Of a stretch of 64,000 nt of DNA, positions 9,718-20,077 are shown one piece after another. The position numbers and the translations under genes are program-made. The first letter of the stretch is position 1, and every line of letters begins with the position of its first letter. Location: positions 5,495,168 through 5,559,167 of the forward strand of contig NZ_JAPNKE010000002.1 in the NCBI RefSeq assembly GCF_026626665.1. Direction: 5' to 3'. This stretch comes from Nannocystis pusilla. Lineage in GTDB: Bacteria; Myxococcota_A; Polyangia; Nannocystales; Nannocystaceae. Below the pieces are notes generated by a model. That model had not been told where the DNA came from and searched no databases. It was given only the letters and a program-made list of their open reading frames with translations.

Positions 9718-10821
9718 TCAGTAATGGCAATCCTCGGAGTCCGCGATCGCGTCGACCAGGGCCTGCGGGTTCGAGAATTGCAGCACGTGCACCGTGTCGG
9801 GCCCGAGCACCGGCACGAAGCAGCGCGACGCCGGGTCGCCGCTCAGGTGCCGATACAGCGTCTCGCTCTCCGCGAGCTGCACATAAATGTCCTCCTCGTA
9901 GGCGATCGCCCGCAGGCGCGTGCCCTTCTTCTCAAAGAGCTCCGCGTCGGCCGAGGGGCGCGAGGTGAACGGCCCGGTCCCGTTGAGCTGGTGGATCGCC
10001 CGCAGCGGCTCGCCCAGCGCGTTGAAGCCGCCTGCCTCGATCTCCGCCGGCGTCAGCGCGCCGGGGACCACGTCGCCGTCGCGGTTCGTGAAGTAGAACG
10101 CGGGCCACAGCGCCACCGGGATCTCGAACAGCGAGCCGTACGCCGGCTCCTCGACCGCGAACGCCTGGATCAGCCCCGACAGGTCGCCGCTGTCGCCGAG
10201 CGCCCACGGCACCTCCGCCGGCAGGTCCGAGGCGACGAGGATCGCGTCGCGGATGCCGAACCGCTTGCGCAGACTGCTGCCCGCGTCGACGAGCCGCTGC
10301 TGCAGCATCTGCACCAGCGTGCCGCCCATGCTGTGCCCGAGGATCGTCCGCGGACGGATCTTCCGCGCGTCGAGGCGCTCCAGCACCTCTTCGATCGCGG
10401 TGACGTAGTCGAACAGGTCGAGGTCGCCGAACAGCGCCCCCTGCGGGACCCCGCTGTTGCCGCGCACGGGCATGTCGGTCACCAGCACGCACGCGTCCTC
10501 GCCGAGCGCCTTGGCGTACGGCCGCCACGACGCCGCCGCGAACACCCCGCCGTGGACCGCGAAGTGACAGCGCTTCGACTCGCTGGCCTTGTCGAGGCTG
10601 CCGTAGAGGTTGACGAAGAGGTCGACGGTGACGCCCGGCCGCAGCTGGACGTCCTCGAGCAAGAACCCGGGCGTCCCGTCGGCGCCGATGTCGAAGTCGA
10701 TGCCGGGGCCGCCGCCCTGGCGCGCCTCGACGTCGGCGTCGACGGGGAGGTCCATGCACCCGGCCGGCAGGGCCACGAGCGCGGCGAAACCACAACGTTG
10801 CGTAAGTTCGACGATGTTCAT
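9718..10821 (-). CDS. Alpha/beta-hydrolase, probably exported
   Basis: A serine hydrolase of the alpha/beta fold, substrate unknown. The nucleophile elbow is GHSMGG (in RTILGHSMGGTLVQML) and FAVHGGVF supplies the oxyanion-hole HG motif; late HVLQF is a candidate catalytic His. The N terminus MNIVELTQRCGFAALVALPAGC resembles a signal peptide with a weak lipobox (PAGC). The ATG at 10821 has only a poor GGGG upstream, and the frame stays open for longer, so the start is uncertain. 367 residues. The neighbour upstream is an FG-GAP lipoprotein remnant; no operon partner. Confidence 0.7.
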   Translation of the reverse strand: MNIVELTQRCGFAALVALPAGCMDLPVDADVEARQGGGPGIDFDIGADGTPGFLLEDVQLRPGVTVDLFVNLYGSLDKASESKRCHFAVHGGVFAAASWRPYAKALGEDACVLVTDMPVRGNSGVPQGALFGDLDLFDYVTAIEEVLERLDARKIRPRTILGHSMGGTLVQMLQQRLVDAGSSLRKRFGIRDAILVASDLPAEVPWALGDSGDLSGLIQAFAVEEPAYGSLFEIPVALWPAFYFTNRDGDVVPGALTPAEIEAGGFNALGEPLRAIHQLNGTGPFTSRPSADAELFEKKGTRLRAIAYEEDIYVQLAESETLYRHLSGDPASRCFVPVLGPDTVHVLQFSNPQALVDAIADSEDCHY

Positions 10822-11371
10822 CGCCCCGGTTATGCCAGCCGCGACGTCTCGAAGGAAGCAGCAGCGCATGCAGGGCCCCGAGGTCAGATCTGCGCTCATG
10901 GTCTCCTCGATGGGAGCACCATTCGCGATCGCGCCTGTTCCTCCCATCGCCAGCGTCCACGTCTGGGATGTCGTGACGCATTCGCTGCCGATCCGCGGCG
11001 ACGAAGCGCGGAGCCGCCTGCGGGCATTGCGAGGATTACGCTCCCCCGCGTGGTCCCTGCGGCGGGCTGCACTCCTCCAGGCCCGCGGCGTGGCTGGGTG
11101 CTCGTCTGAAAGTACGCGGAGACCATGCGCGTCCCGCCGGCCCCCGGGGGCGTGGCCGATCGGGTCGCGCGCACCGGCGCGTCGGGCTCCCACGCGACGG
11201 CCACGGGCTAGTCGCCCTTTATCCGTCAAACGGAGCGCTGGCGGCCGCCCGCGTGCATTGCACCGACCACGGTCGTCCGTCGCCCTGAGCCTCACTTCTC
11301 CTCGCCGGCCGCCTCCGCGGCGCCGCTGTACATAGAACGCAATCGGCGCGAATATGCAGCGACGCCTGCCG
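10822..11371. other. Intergenic region, no gene seen
   Basis: Frames here are antisense or random-looking and end without motifs. It separates the hydrolase from the pseudogene fragment at 11372-11607. No repeat or promoter was found that I would defend. Confidence 0.4.
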
Positions 11372-11607
11372 CTCGCCGCGGCGAGACGCACACTCGCCGC
11401 CGGCGCCGAACAGCGTCGGCGCGCAGTACGTGTCGAGCTTCGCCCGGCGCGGCGGCTCGAACCGGGCATGGCGCCGTCTTCGCGGACATCGGTCACATGA
11501 CAGGTCTGCTGATTCCAGCTCCGCCGACCCTCGACCCACCGCACCTGGAGGTCGCGCATCGTCCGGGATCGCGAACGGCCCCACCCGCCAGCGAGCAGCG
11601 TGTTCAA
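11372..11607 (-). pseudogene. Remnant of the 3' end of an FG-GAP lipoprotein gene
   Basis: In one frame one reads NTLLAGG ... VRWVEGRRSWNQQTCHVT and VREDGAMP, then after a frame change FEPPRRAKLDTYCAPTLFGAG. This matches, piece by piece, the C terminus of the intact lipoprotein at 25892-27647 (NTLLNGG, DRWVQGRRIWNQHTYHVT, NVREDGTIPQ, FEPPHWTKLNTYRTQAQI, AAGGEVC). Only about 75 codons survive and no start or upstream part exists, so this is a decayed duplicate or a deletion scar. Confidence 0.7.
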
Positions 11608-11796
11608 AACCCGCGGATCATCGAGAGCGCAGCGCGTCCGCTTCAGCCCGCTCGCCCGGCGGAGGCATTCGCACCGGCCCGCCGGCCGCCGCGCCGTATT
11701 CGCCGGGGGGCGAGGGAGCGCGCAATCGAGAATCGTGCTGTTCCGACCGCAACGCCCGAGGCTGCCGCGTCCGGATTCGCACCTGGCGAAAATGGA

Positions 11797-11826
11797 TTGA
11801 TCGCATCATGGATGCGGGGGAAGATA
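11797..11826 (+). promoter_or_regulatory. Possible promoter with embedded palindrome before kinase operon
   Basis: ttgatc (11797-11802), an 18-base spacer, then aagata (11821-11826). The spacer contains gcatc-atg-gatgc, a perfect 5-bp palindrome where a regulator could sit. It lies 43 bases before the kinase ATG. The -10 match is mediocre. Confidence 0.35.
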
Positions 11827-11868
11827 AGCCCCAGGTTGGGTGCTCGCTGACGTAGAGGATAAGCAGCC

Positions 11869-13309
11869 ATGAGCGAAGACATCGACGTTTTGCAGCTGCG
11901 CGGGACCACGCTGAAGGGCACGTTCGCGCTCGATCGGGCGGTCGCGCGCGGCGGCTTCGGAGTGGTCTATCGCGGGCGCCACCTCTCTGCACAAAGAGAT
12001 CGCCGTCAAGGTCTTCTGCCCGCTCGCCAGGCCCGAGGCCTCCATCGAGCAAGAGGCCATCTCGCACTTCTTTCAGGAGATCAAGATCCTCTCCGCCCTC
12101 GAACACCCCGCCATCGTGCGGCCCTACGACTGCGGGACGATCAGCCTGCCCGAGAGCGGAAACGTGCCGTGGATGGCGCTCGAATGGATCGAGGGTCGCA
12201 CTCTGGCGGAGCTCCTGCGGCAGAGTCCGCGAATCGAGTGGTCCCCCCGCGAGGCGCTCGATCTGCTGCGTCCGGTGATGGAGGCGCTCGCCGAGGCCCA
12301 CGCCCACGGTATCGCCCACCGAGACATCGCGCCGAACAACATCATCGTGTCTGAATCCGCCCACGGTCGGCGCATTCGTCTAATCGACTTCGGCATCGCC
12401 TGTATCCGCCCGGGCTACGAGGAGCCGGCGGCGCTGCCGGACGCGCCCACCGGTTCGGTCCTGATCGCCCACTCGCCCAGGTACCCCGCCCCCGAGCAAG
12501 TCCTGCAGCACCGCACGGGCACCTTCACGGATGTCCACGCCATCGGGCTCATCCTCTATCATCTGCTCACCGGCTATCTGCCGTACCCGAATACGGCCAG
12601 CGACCCGGAGCACGGCGCCTGCGCCTTGCGCAGGCCGACCCCGGGCCTCGTCGGTCTCGACGTCGGCGCGTGGGAGCCCGTGCTGTCGCGCGCCGTCGCG
12701 ATCAACCCGCGCGACCGCTTCACCACCGCGCGGGAGCTGCTGACCGAGCTCGAGCAGACCCTGGACGCCGCAGTGCCGGCGCAGGACGAATTCGAGGTGG
12801 CGTTGCCGGAGAACTGGCGCGTCGTGGAGGTGGCGCCCACCCCTGTCCCCATCCTTCTCAATACGCCGGAGGTCACGGTGATCCTGCATCCGGTCGCCCT
12901 GACGAACGATGAGCTGCGCCACGGCTTCGAGGTCCCGCTCAACGCCGGCCTGTCGTGCAAGCTCGTCGTCCAGCGCTACGCCGAGGTCTCGCTCGCCCTG
13001 ACCGTCGTCGGGCACCCGGGCGAGCGACCCGGGCTCTACTCGAACCCCAACGGGGTCGGCTCACGCCTCACCCGGGCGATGCTCGACCCGGGCGCCGAAA
13101 AGGCCGTCTACGTCGGTCAGCGGGCCTTCGGCCTGCGCGAGGTCATCTGCTACTCCACCCAGGGCCCCCTGGGCGAGCGGCTCTCGATCGACGTCAGCCG
13201 CCTGAACCTCACCGTCTACTTCGCCACGCCGGTGCGCGACTTCATCGTCCTGCAGGTCGACGAGCCGGAGCTGGCCCGCGCGCACCTGGCGTGTATCGGT
13301 ATCACCTGA
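11869..13309 (+). CDS. Ser/Thr protein kinase, first gene of a kinase operon (frameshifted)
   Basis: A soluble Hanks-type kinase of about 480 residues. ARGGFGVVYRG is the glycine loop, EIAVKVF the ATP lysine, HRDIAPNN the catalytic loop (Ala-Pro-Asn in place of Lys-Pro-x, so the usual catalytic-loop Lys is absent) and LIDFGIA the metal site. After the kinase domain (to about residue 300) there is a 170-residue beta-rich domain of unknown type (VTVILHPVALTNDELRHGF ... DVSRLNLTVYFATPVRDF), not a TPR or PASTA module. The frame changes once at 11985-11992, between GRH-L and LHKEIAVKVF. gagga lies 8 bases before the ATG. The next kinase starts 16 bases after its stop, so the two are probably cotranscribed and may act on each other. 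Confidence 0.75.
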
Positions 13310-13325
13310 GAGAGCGATAGACACG

Positions 13326-15091
13326 ATGGCACAAACTACCGACATCTCCGCGTCGAGGGCGGCCACGCCCGCGCAAGCGGCCCTCCCGCCCGAAGCCGCG
13401 ATCAGCCGCGAGACCGTCAACTCCCAGCTACGCTACGCCTTTCGCATGACCCGCAACCGCGGCGGGCTGTGGGTCCCGGTCGAGCTCGGTCAGGGCAAGT
13501 TCGCCCGCGTCCTGTGCGGTCAGCAGCAGATCGGCAATCAACCAGCCCGCAGCGTGGCGATCAAGATCTTGCACAGCCACGCCACCCTGGCGCACGAGCG
13601 CCTGTTCGCCACCGAGATCGCGCACCTGCGCAAGCTGAGCGACGCCGACAACGTCAACGTCCTGCACATCCTCGACGTGCTGCAGCTGCGGCCGCTGGTG
13701 CTGTGCGGCTGCGGCAAGGTCTACTCCCGCGCTGCCCCACCTGCGGGCAAGAGCTGCTGACGCGCGTCGACCTCGACGCTCACCCCGGGCTGCAATGCAC
13801 CGCCTGCAAGTACGTCCTGCCGGCCAACCGCGTGATGGACCGCGTGCAGGAGCTCTCGTCGGCGACCGCGCGCACCTGCTGCCAGGACAAGGCGGTCGAG
13901 GGCAAGGGCACGATCATCAACTTCGTCCATCGCGACGTCATCGTGATGGAGCACCTGACCCTCGGCCTCAAGGACTTCGCCCGGCGCCGCCGCGAAGAAG
14001 TGATGGACCAGTGGAAGAAGAAGGGCGGCGAGACGACCGCCCTGGTCCTCGCGTCGAAGCCCGGGTGGCTCGAGCGAATCGGCGCCCTGCTGCCGAAGAA
14101 GTGGCTGCACCGGCGCACGTCCGAGCTGTTCGAAAAGGCCCTCTTGCTCGAGAAGGTCCTGGCCGTGGTCCAGCTGGTCGAGGGCGTCGCGTGGCTGCAC
14201 GGCGAGAAGCGGATCATCCACAAGGACCTCGCGGCCGACAACATCATGGTCCGCTTCTCGGGCGTCCGTAACGGCAAGTCGAACTGGCGCGGCGAGCATC
14301 GGCCGGAGATGAACGTCAGCGACATCCTCAACGACATCACCGGCTATCCGACCTTCCGCACCCTTCTGATCGACTTCGGCCTCGCCGACGAGTCGACGCC
14401 GACCCGCTCGTGGTACGACGACGACGAAGCCACCGGCCAGAACAAGGGCCCCTTCCTGTCGCCCGAGGCCAAGAACCGGCGCCAGGACGTCGGCCTCGAC
14501 CAACCGCTCGGATTCTCGCCGGAGGAGAAGACCTTCGTCATCCCGCCGGAGATGCGCGGCCTGTCCCTGCCGCTGATGCCCGGCGATCTGATCAGCCACT
14601 CGCTCGACGAGGAGCACGTCCACGACCTCAAGATCGAGGCAGTGCTCGACGGCGGCAAGGTGGCCAAGTACTCCGGCGTCGCCCCGGAGGTCCAGGACTA
14701 TCGCCGCTGCATCGTCGAGCGCCCCCTGCTCGAGCCGCACGACATCTTCGCCCTCGGCGCGCTCTTCTACTTCCTGCTGTCCGAGGACATCACCCGCATG
14801 GAGCCGCTGCACGCGCTGGTGTACACGGCGCAAGAGAAGCGACGCCCCATCGACGGCGGCGCCCTGCGCGGGCTCGACCTCTACCCCGGCGTGCGCAAGG
14901 CGATCCGCTCCGCGTTCTGGCAGGACGAGCTGATCGTCATCATCCTGCGCGCGATGACCCGCGGCCTGCCCGGCAGCTACGCCAAGACCCGCATCGATCG
15001 CGGCTGCGAGGCGGCGCAGCGGTTCCTCCTCGAGATCAAACGCCTCCACCACAAGATCCAGCGCGACATCGTCTCGACGTTCTGGCGGTGA
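13326..15091 (+). CDS. Ser/Thr kinase with zinc ribbon inserted between the N and C lobes (frameshifted)
   Basis: The N lobe has ELGQGKFARVLCG and ARSVAIKIL. Where a kinase normally continues into the hinge, this protein has CGCGKVY, RCPTCGQELL and LQCTACKY: three Cys pairs (CxC, CxxC, CxxC) over about 40 residues, typical of a zinc ribbon. It resumes at IVMEHLTLGLKDFA. The catalytic loop is HKDLAADN, the metal site LIDFGLAD, both slightly atypical (no Lys in the loop), as in the gene just upstream. A long insert follows DFG. The frame changes near 13725 inside the ribbon, in a ccc run. About 588 residues. The zinc ribbon could bind metal, nucleic acid or a partner; which is unknown. Confidence 0.7.
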
Positions 15092-15195
15092 ACAAGGCCG
15101 CTCGAATCGTTCCCACCTCCCTCGGCACCCCGATCGCCGGCCGCTTCGAACTGCTGGCGCCGCTCCGCGGCGACCGGCCGGCTCCCGGCACACGG
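15088..15195 (+). pseudogene. Truncated start of a third kinase-like gene
   Basis: A GTG overlaps the TGA of the preceding kinase (GTGA). The frame reads VNKAARIVPTSLGTPIAGRFELLAPLRG, the usual lead-in to a kinase glycine loop (GTPIAGRFELL). After about 35 codons the similarity stops and nothing like a kinase follows; the opposite-strand immunity gene begins 150 bases on. The cut coincides with the edge of the Rhs module, so the downstream part was probably replaced. Confidence 0.5.
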
Positions 15196-15343
15196 AACCT
15201 GTCCAGGAGGACCTGTGCAAAAGCGCAGGCTCCGAGATCGAGGCGGTGTGAGACGAGGCCCGGTGGGAGGTGCGGTAGGCGTTCCTGGCCCCGGGCCGGC
15301 CCGAAGCGGGCGAGGCCTGGTCTACGCTGGCCTGGCGAGCGCA

Positions 15344-16162
15344 TCAGCTGGCAATACGCTCCTCGATCTTCCGCACGAGCTTGCGTTCCTGGCGAGATAG
15401 ATCGTCCGGATAGACCATACCGCGGACCGTCTCCAGATCGAGATCCGAGACGAGCCCGAGCTCCAGGGCGCGAAGAACCACCGAGAAGAGCCGGTGGCCG
15501 AGCGCCTCGCGCACGATACCGGCAGGAATGGGGCGCCCGGTCGACACCTGGGCGTGAAATTGCGAGATGAAGGCCCTTCGTCGGCGTTCTCGAAGAAACC
15601 GGGCCGTGAGCTGCGCCAGGTTCTCGTCGAGGACAGGGGCAATCTCCGACAGGGCTGCGTCGGCGCGCTCGGACAGATTATCGCGGAGCGCTTCCAGGGC
15701 GAGAACTCTGAGTCCAGTCGGACGCGCCGTCGACAAGACGATGTCCTTGGCAAAGTCGATGGCCTCCGGGAGCGGCAACGCCGATGCCAGACGGAGGCTC
15801 GCGGGTAACAATTGTTCGCTGGCTGCCCAACCCTGGAGGTTTTGGGCGAGAGCGGGTTGAATCTCGGGGTGTCCCAGTCCCAGGTGCTCGAGCGCGATGA
15901 TGCACTGCTCTCGGAGCGTCACGTCCTCGCCCGGGGAGAGCGCGACGCTCAGGAGCGACTCGTGAGCACCGGCGCGGCAGAGCTCGCGCAGAAGCTTGGC
16001 TGCAAGGATGCGCTGCTGGAGCGGAAGATTCCCGGCCGTCTCCGTCAGGAGTTCGGAGAATCCTCGCGCCATCTCATCCTTCTCGGCTGAAGTGAGCTGA
16101 CGGAGCCGCGCCTGGAACTCCGGCGACAGGAGCGCCTCCTCCGAGAGGTCTGCTATTTGCAT
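15344..16162 (-). CDS. Candidate immunity protein to the Rhs toxin, helical repeats
   Basis: 272 residues from the ATG at 16162 (MQIADLSEEALLSPEF), all predicted helical, with HEAT-like pairs such as QQRILAAKLLRELCRAG, LREQCIIALEHLGLGHPEI, GLRVLALEALRDNLSERA. Such alpha solenoids are common among immunity proteins. The gene directly follows the Rhs toxin; the start ATGCAAATAG overlaps the apparent toxin stop, implying translational coupling. No signal peptide, so it would protect in the cytoplasm. The DNA is clearly less GC-rich than the Rhs core, as is usual for exchangeable toxin-immunity cassettes. Its cognate role is inferred from position. Confidence 0.65.
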   Translation of the reverse strand: MQIADLSEEALLSPEFQARLRQLTSAEKDEMARGFSELLTETAGNLPLQQRILAAKLLRELCRAGAHESLLSVALSPGEDVTLREQCIIALEHLGLGHPEIQPALAQNLQGWAASEQLLPASLRLASALPLPEAIDFAKDIVLSTARPTGLRVLALEALRDNLSERADAALSEIAPVLDENLAQLTARFLRERRRRAFISQFHAQVSTGRPIPAGIVREALGHRLFSVVLRALELGLVSDLDLETVRGMVYPDDLSRQERKLVRKIEERIAS

Positions 16163-19100
16163 ACGTTGCCCTCGCCTCGACTCTCGACGTCGAAGCGATC
16201 TGGTCCCGTCGAGCCACTCTCGCAGGATGTTTCCGCCGGTACTGATGCCGCCGTTCTGCGCGAGTCCCCGGAGCTTTTTGCTGAGCTGTGCTGCCGCACC
16301 GTGCGCTCTCGGCACCAGATTCCCGTAATCTTTGCCAAAATCGTTGATGACCTTGAGCATCAGCTTCTCCACCTCGAGCGCGGAGATGGGTGTCTTGCTG
16401 AGGATGGCGTCGCTCGCAAGGTTGGCACCTCCTGCTGGAGCTGGACGCGAATCATGTACGGCCATTCGGCGCTGAGGCCGAGTGGGTCGACCCAGGTCAG
16501 GGGATCCGAGACATAGTTGTATGCGCCCTCGTGCGCACGAGGCCTGAGAGGATCCTGCGAGATGAACCGGTCGAAATCCGGCGCAAAGTACCTGAAAGTG
16601 CTGTAGTTGAGGTCTGTCCCAGGATCGACGTGATGGCCGCAAAATCGAGGCGGTCGCTGCGTCGAGATGTCGATCCGGCCCGATTCATCGATCGACGCCA
16701 ATTCCTCCAGCGCTGTTCCGCAGAGGACGGCAGTGGGGTCGTCACCCCTCGCGCGATACATGAGCTCAGGGGGCCAGCGATAGCTCGCCCAGGTGCCCAC
16801 CTCCCGGCTGTCGCTTCGCGCGTGAACAAGAGCGGCTCCGTCCCAGGTGAAGCGCGTGTCGCCTTGATCGGCGCGGGTGACGCGACGGGATAATGCGTCG
16901 TAGAAATGCGTCGTCGGGCCCGAGCGGCCGATGGCCGCGCTCGTGAGCCGATTCAGGCTGTTCCACCTGTATTCTGCCCTGCCCTCGTCTTCGAGGGTCG
17001 TGCTCACGGTGTTCCCGTCGGCGTCGTACTGAAAGGTCGTCCCGTCTGCCTCGAGCAGCCGCCCCCCGGGCCCGTACTTGCGGTCCGTCTTCTCCGGCGT
17101 CCGGTAGATGTTCCCCACGAGGTCCATCGCTCGGTGCTCGACGGTGCCGTCGGGGTACTCTGCGGCGATGAGAGCCCCGCGGGCGTCATGGGTGTACTTG
17201 GTGTCGCCGCGGTGCTTCTCGTGCTTCGCGGCCAGGCGGTCCTCGGGGCGCCAGTCGTAGGTGGTGTGGAACAGCTCCTCGGGCGGGGCCGAGTTCGCGG
17301 CTTGCGCGGGGGTGCGGGGGACGAGGCCGTGCGGGTGGCGGACGATCCGGTGCGTGAGCGGACGGCCCATCGCGTCGCGGGTCCACAGCGACTCGATCCC
17401 GCCGGGCAGGCGGCGCGCGACCTCGTTGCCCTCGGCGTCGCGGACGAGCTCGATCTGCCAGCAGTCGCGCTCGCCGAAGTACGGGACATCGGGCTCGGCC
17501 GGCTCCGGGGCGGGCTTGGGGACGCGCAGGCGGATCAGGTCGCCGTTGCCGTCGTAGTCGTACAGGGCCTCGTGGCCGAGGCTGGTGGTGCGGCGGATCC
17601 GGTTGCCGAGCGGGTCGTAGGTGCTCTCGACCACGTGGTCGTTGGCGTGCTCGCGCAGCACACGGCCGCACGGGTCGCGCTCGAAGCGGACGACGCAGTG
17701 CTCGTTGGTGGCTTCGATCAAATTGCCGGTCGAGTCGTAGGCGAAGCGCAGCCAGACGCCGTCGCTGCCGAGCTGGTGGACCAGGCGGCCGAGCGGGTCG
17801 CGGGTGATCTTCGTGGTCTGCTTGCGACCGTTGATGATCGTCGCGCAGTTGCCGGCCTGGTCGTAATAATAGAGGTGCGTGCGGCCGTCGAAGCCGACCT
17901 CGCGGTTGACGTTGCCGCGGCGGTCGTAATCGAAGGTGTACGGCTCGTCGTGCTCGTTGGTCAGCTTGACGAGGTTCTCCTCCGTATCATAGTAGTAGCC
18001 GATCCGGCCGCCGAGGGGGTCGGTCTGGCGGTGGAGCTTGTTGAAGCCGCCGTAGGCGTACGTCCACAGGTGCCCGAGGCCGTCGACGCGGCGGACGAGG
18101 TTGCCCTCGGCGTCGTAGTCGAGGCTGACGCGCGAGCGATCGGGGCGCTCGACGGCGACGAGCTGGCCGCAGTCGTCCCAGTGCAGGCGTGTCTCACCGC
18201 CGAGCGGGCCGACGTGCAGAAGCAAGCGGCCGCGGTCGTCGTAGGTGTAGCGGGTGGTGTGGCCCTCGCGGTCGGTGGAGGCGACGACCTGGCCGGCCTC
18301 GTCGACGGTGAGCAGGACGTCGCGGCCGAGCGGGTCGCGGGCCTCGGTCAGGTTGCCGCGGCGGTCGTGGCGGTAGACATAGGCCGCGCCGAGCGGATCG
18401 ACGCTGCGGACGAGGTTGCCGCGGGCGTCGTACTCGCGCTTCCAGGTGTGGCCACTCGCGTCGAGCATCTCGACCGGGAGATCGAGATCGTTGTAGCGCC
18501 AGCGAGTTCGCTGGCCGAGCGGGTCGGTGACGCAGACCACGTTGCCGCGCGGATCGTACTCCCAGGTGCGACGGTGGCCAAGGGGGTCGACCTCGGCGGT
18601 CTTGCGCAGCTGCTCGCGATGCCACTCGTAACGCCACTCGCCGCCCTCCGGGTCGAGGACGCGATCGACGAGGCCGGCGCCGTTGCCGAAGTAATGGGTG
18701 CGGCCGCCGCGAGAGTCGTCGACGAGGGTGACGTGACCGTGCTTGTCGTACGTGATCGTGCGAGCGTAGATGCCGCCGTCGCCCCAGGTGCGGGTGCACC
18801 AGCCGTCCGGGTCGTCCCAGTCGTACTCGAAGTGGAAGGACAGACCGTTGCGATTGGTCTCGCGGACGAGCACGCCGCCGCGGTAAGCGTAGGTGAACGG
18901 GCGGCCCTTGGGGTCGTGGGCCGCGGCGAGCTGGCCGTTCGCGTCGTAGGCGTAGCGGACGAGCTCGACCCACTTGCCCTGGGCGCCGCCGCGATGGTAG
19001 CGGACGCCGAGCAGGCGGCCGTCGCCGTCGTGGAGGAAGCGCAGCTTGCGTCCGGCGCTGTCGGTGGCGCCGGCCAGGCGACCGGCCTCGTGGACGAGGC

Positions 19101-20070
19101 TGATCGCGTTGTCGTTGCGGTCGCGGATCCGGACGAGCGGGCAGGACCAGGCGGCGCCGCGGACGCGCGAGAAATCGAGGGTGCGGCCGTCGGTGAAGAC
19201 GAGGCTGTAGTCGTGCTCGCCGGTGCGGGTGAGGGTGTAGCGTTCGACGGGCTCCCAGTCGGATCGACCGACGGCGAGCGGGGGATGCGAGACCTGGCGG
19301 CCGTCCTCGAGCTGGACGAGCAGCGCGTCACCGTCGTCGCGCACCGCCGCCTCCAGGCTGTGCGACCAGCCCTGGCCGAGCGCTCCGGCCTGGGGATCGC
19401 GGCTGTAGTAATTGCGCTCGAACTTGAGGGGGAGCGGGCCGGGCAGCTCGAAGTCGACGGCGTCGGTCAACACTGCGCCGGTCATCACGTCGACGGGGTG
19501 ACCGGTGAGGAAGCAGATCGCCTTGCTGAGGCGCGAGCCGGGCTTGGCCTTGAGCAGGGTGTGCAGCTTGTTCGACACCCACTTGGTGCGGATCGCCTGG
19601 GTGACTGCGGCGAGGATGTCGAAGCTGTCGGGCCCGCCGACGATCACGGGGGCGCCCATCGGCACGGCGAGGCACAGGGACGTCGGCAGGTTGATCGGGA
19701 AGTTGCAGCTCATCACCAGCGAGCCGAGGCGACCGGTCGACGCCCCCGCCATGGTGACTGTCTTGCTGCCCGTGACGATGACGCCGTCGTTGCCGGGGAT
19801 GTCGCAGGCGTGGAACGAGGCACCCATCGGGAAGTGCGGGATCGCCAGGACCTGGGTGCCGGTATTTCCGACGGGCAGCGAATTGATCAGGACCGGGCCG
19901 CCGCCGCCGAGGATGAGGCCGATGACCGCGCCGATGGCCGCACCGATCGGGTCGAACACCATGCCGATGAATGGATGGGGCATCGGCACCGGCGCCGGCG
20001 ACGGCGGGATGACCACCATGTGAATGTCGATGCCGAGGACGGGATCGAAGAACTTGGCGGCCTGGGTCAT
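16153..20070 (-). CDS. PAAR-Rhs polymorphic toxin (type VI secretion cargo)
   Basis: The N terminus (MTQAAKFFDPVLGIDIHM ... PHFPMG ... GSKTVTMAG) is a PAAR-like spike tip with two hydrophobic stretches (IGAAIGAVIGLILGGGG). From about residue 200 there are over 20 YD repeats (YDRRGNVNREVGFDGRTHLYYYD, YDPRGNVVCVTDPLGQRTRW), which form the Rhs cocoon. The core ends at YNYVSDPLTWVDPLGL, the usual autocleavage boundary. The variable toxin tip follows: ASDAILSKTPISALEVEK ... LSKKLRGLAQNGGISTGGN ... FDVESRGEGNVCK, about 100 residues, no family recognised. Two frame changes fall in the tip (near 16430 and 16205), so its exact sequence is uncertain; without them the frame would stop at 16360. Start ATG lies 7 bases behind the adaptor gene. 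Confidence 0.8.
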
Positions 20071-20077
20071 GCTCGCC

